Source: Acidobacteriota bacterium (GTDB taxonomy: Bacteria; Acidobacteriota; Vicinamibacteria; Vicinamibacterales; UBA2999). From it: a stretch of DNA of 5,006 nt. A model generated the notes under the pieces. It did not search any database. It was not told where the DNA came from and was given only the letters and a program-made list of their open reading frames with translations. Both the position numbers and the translations under genes were made by a program. Positions 3,999 to 5,006 of this stretch are shown here, one piece after another. How positions within the stretch are numbered: the stretch's first letter is position 1; each line of letters begins with the position of its first letter. The stretch lies in contig JACCSI010000701.1 in NCBI GenBank assembly GCA_013813075.1, positions 1-5,006 on the forward strand. Direction: 5' to 3'.

Positions 3999-5006
3999 AT
4001 GACGTCTAACCGTCCGCTGCTGCCGGGGGGGACACTGTCCCGAGCGCAGCAATGGCGGCGCTGGCTTCTGCACAGTCTTGCCGGACGGGCGCTCATGGTC
4101 GCCGTCGCGATCAAGGCCACGGCCAACCTGATTGGGTTCATTGCGCCCTCGACGTGGACCGTCCTCGACGCCGTCGATGCGGTCGGCAGCCTCGGCCTGC
4201 TGTTCGTCGGCGGTTATGCCATCGCACGCGGCATCGCCTGGGCAAAGCGCCGCCTGCTGTGGCGTGTCCGACGCAAACTGATCTTGTCTTACGTCTTTGT
4301 CGGCCTCGTCCCGGGCCTGCTGATCATCTCGTTCTTTCTGTTTGCCGCGTTTTTGCTGTTCTTCAACGTCAGCACCTATCTGTTGCAGACGCGGGTGCGC
4401 ACGCTGGTCGACCAGACGCGCTTCATGGCGCAATCCACGGCGCTCGAAGCCGAGCACGGAGATACGACCGACGTGCTGCGCCGGCGCCTCGAGCAACGTC
4501 TCGGTATCGCCGCGGAGAGCTACCCCTACACCTCGCTGGCTATCGTGCCGGTCCAGGGGCTCGAGTGTCCCGACGCCGCCGGCGCTGCGGTGACCACACC
4601 CCGGCCGATGACCATCGGGCCCTGGCAGCATCTCGATGCGCCCACAGGGTTGCCGCCATGGATTCGCTGCGAAGGATTTGCCGGCTTGCTCGCCTACGAG
4701 GCGGTGGGCGGCACCGTCGTCGAAGACCGGCTGCTGATGCGGGCGGTGGCGGTGCCTGATACCAAATCGCCGGAGTGGGCAGTGATCGTTGACCTGCCGT
4801 TCAGCCCGGTCGTCGAAGAACGGCTGCGCGAAGAGACCGGGATTCGACTTGGCGAAGTCTCGGCGCTGCCGTTCCAGGACACGCGGGTGACCAACCCGCG
4901 CGGTCGGCTTCTGTCCGTTCGGCCGCCCGCAGCCGAGGCGACGACGACGTTCGGGGAAGGATGGGTCGCGTTCCTCGACGTCCGGCATTGGGAGACTGGC
5001 GCCGCA
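3999..5006 (+). CDS. multi-pass membrane signalling protein, N-terminal sensor part, truncated by window edge
   Basis: The frame is open from ATG 3999 to the right window edge, 336 codons without a stop. A basic N-terminus is followed by hydrophobic segments at about residues 32-50 and 58-78. A basic loop comes next (KRRLLWRVRRKLI, 83-95), then a strong transmembrane helix at about 96-122 ending in LLFFNVSTYLLQ (119-130). TRVRTLVDQTRFMAQSTAL (131-149) begins a roughly 200-residue segment, probably an extracytoplasmic sensor domain, that contains no catalytic motif. From memory, this RRKLILSY...LFFNVS layout resembles N-termini of acidobacterial proteins carrying a HAMP domain and a SpoIIE-type PP2C phosphatase. 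A histidine kinase output is also possible, and the output domain lies outside the window. No Shine-Dalgarno precedes the ATG. A G7 run in codons 9-11 could affect the start assignment. An internal ATG at 4095 is the alternative, but it would remove most of the N-terminal tail before the first helix. Confidence 0.72.
   Translation, partial: MTSNRPLLPGGTLSRAQQWRRWLLHSLAGRALMVAVAIKATANLIGFIAPSTWTVLDAVDAVGSLGLLFVGGYAIARGIAWAKRRLLWRVRRKLILSYVFVGLVPGLLIISFFLFAAFLLFFNVSTYLLQTRVRTLVDQTRFMAQSTALEAEHGDTTDVLRRRLEQRLGIAAESYPYTSLAIVPVQGLECPDAAGAAVTTPRPMTIGPWQHLDAPTGLPPWIRCEGFAGLLAYEAVGGTVVEDRLLMRAVAVPDTKSPEWAVIVDLPFSPVVEERLREETGIRLGEVSALPFQDTRVTNPRGRLLSVRPPAAEATTTFGEGWVAFLDVRHWETGAA

Noticed and set aside
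3103..4002. Plus-strand open frame of 299 codons
   Set aside because: It is antisense to the clearly conserved PLP enzyme and its product shows no recognisable motif. It is a by-product of high GC and codon bias.
3966..4988. Minus-strand open frame of 340 codons
   Set aside because: It lies antisense to the membrane protein gene, and its predicted product is a low-complexity Arg/Gln/Asp-rich string with no domain. The plus-strand frame has membrane helices and family-like motifs.

Overview
The window reads as ordinary chromosome from a high-GC bacterium. The best taxonomic clue is the truncated gene at the left edge. Its N-terminus has the layout of an acidobacterial duplicated orphan permease (ADOP, MacB/FtsX-like), a family expanded in Acidobacteriota. 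The right-edge membrane protein also resembles proteins I associate with that phylum. An acidobacterium, perhaps of the Vicinamibacteria, is therefore an inference from family content, not a demonstrated assignment. No tRNA, rRNA, CRISPR array, insertion sequence or phage gene was seen, and no gap between genes exceeds about 200 bases.

Layout from left to right. A minus-strand block holds the ADOP permease (1-477, cut by the window edge), a DUF3052 protein with a receiver-like N-terminal extension (588-1358), an OsmC-type peroxiredoxin (1399-1827) and an FtsB/DivIC-type septum protein (2028-2384). Then cutA (2510-2833) lies on the plus strand. It converges on, and overlaps by 31 bp, a minus-strand PLP-dependent cystathionine gamma-synthase/lyase gene (2803-3969). 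Divergent from that gene after only 29 bp is a plus-strand membrane signalling protein (3999-5006, cut by the window edge).

The genes do not form one pathway. OsmC and the DUF3052 protein are close enough (40 bp) to be co-transcribed. The ADOP gene has its own well-formed sigma70-like promoter (TTGACG, 16 bp, TATAAG) with an inverted repeat in its spacer, which suggests control by a dimeric repressor. FtsB acts in the divisome, CutA in metal tolerance or as a small trimeric protein, and the PLP enzyme in methionine/cysteine interconversion.

The most interesting items are the operator-in-promoter at the ADOP gene, the receiver-like/DUF3052 architecture, the short divergent intergenic region with apparently leaderless starts, and two mutually exclusive hairpins between ftsB and cutA. 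I see no convincing evidence of a wholly new multi-gene system here.
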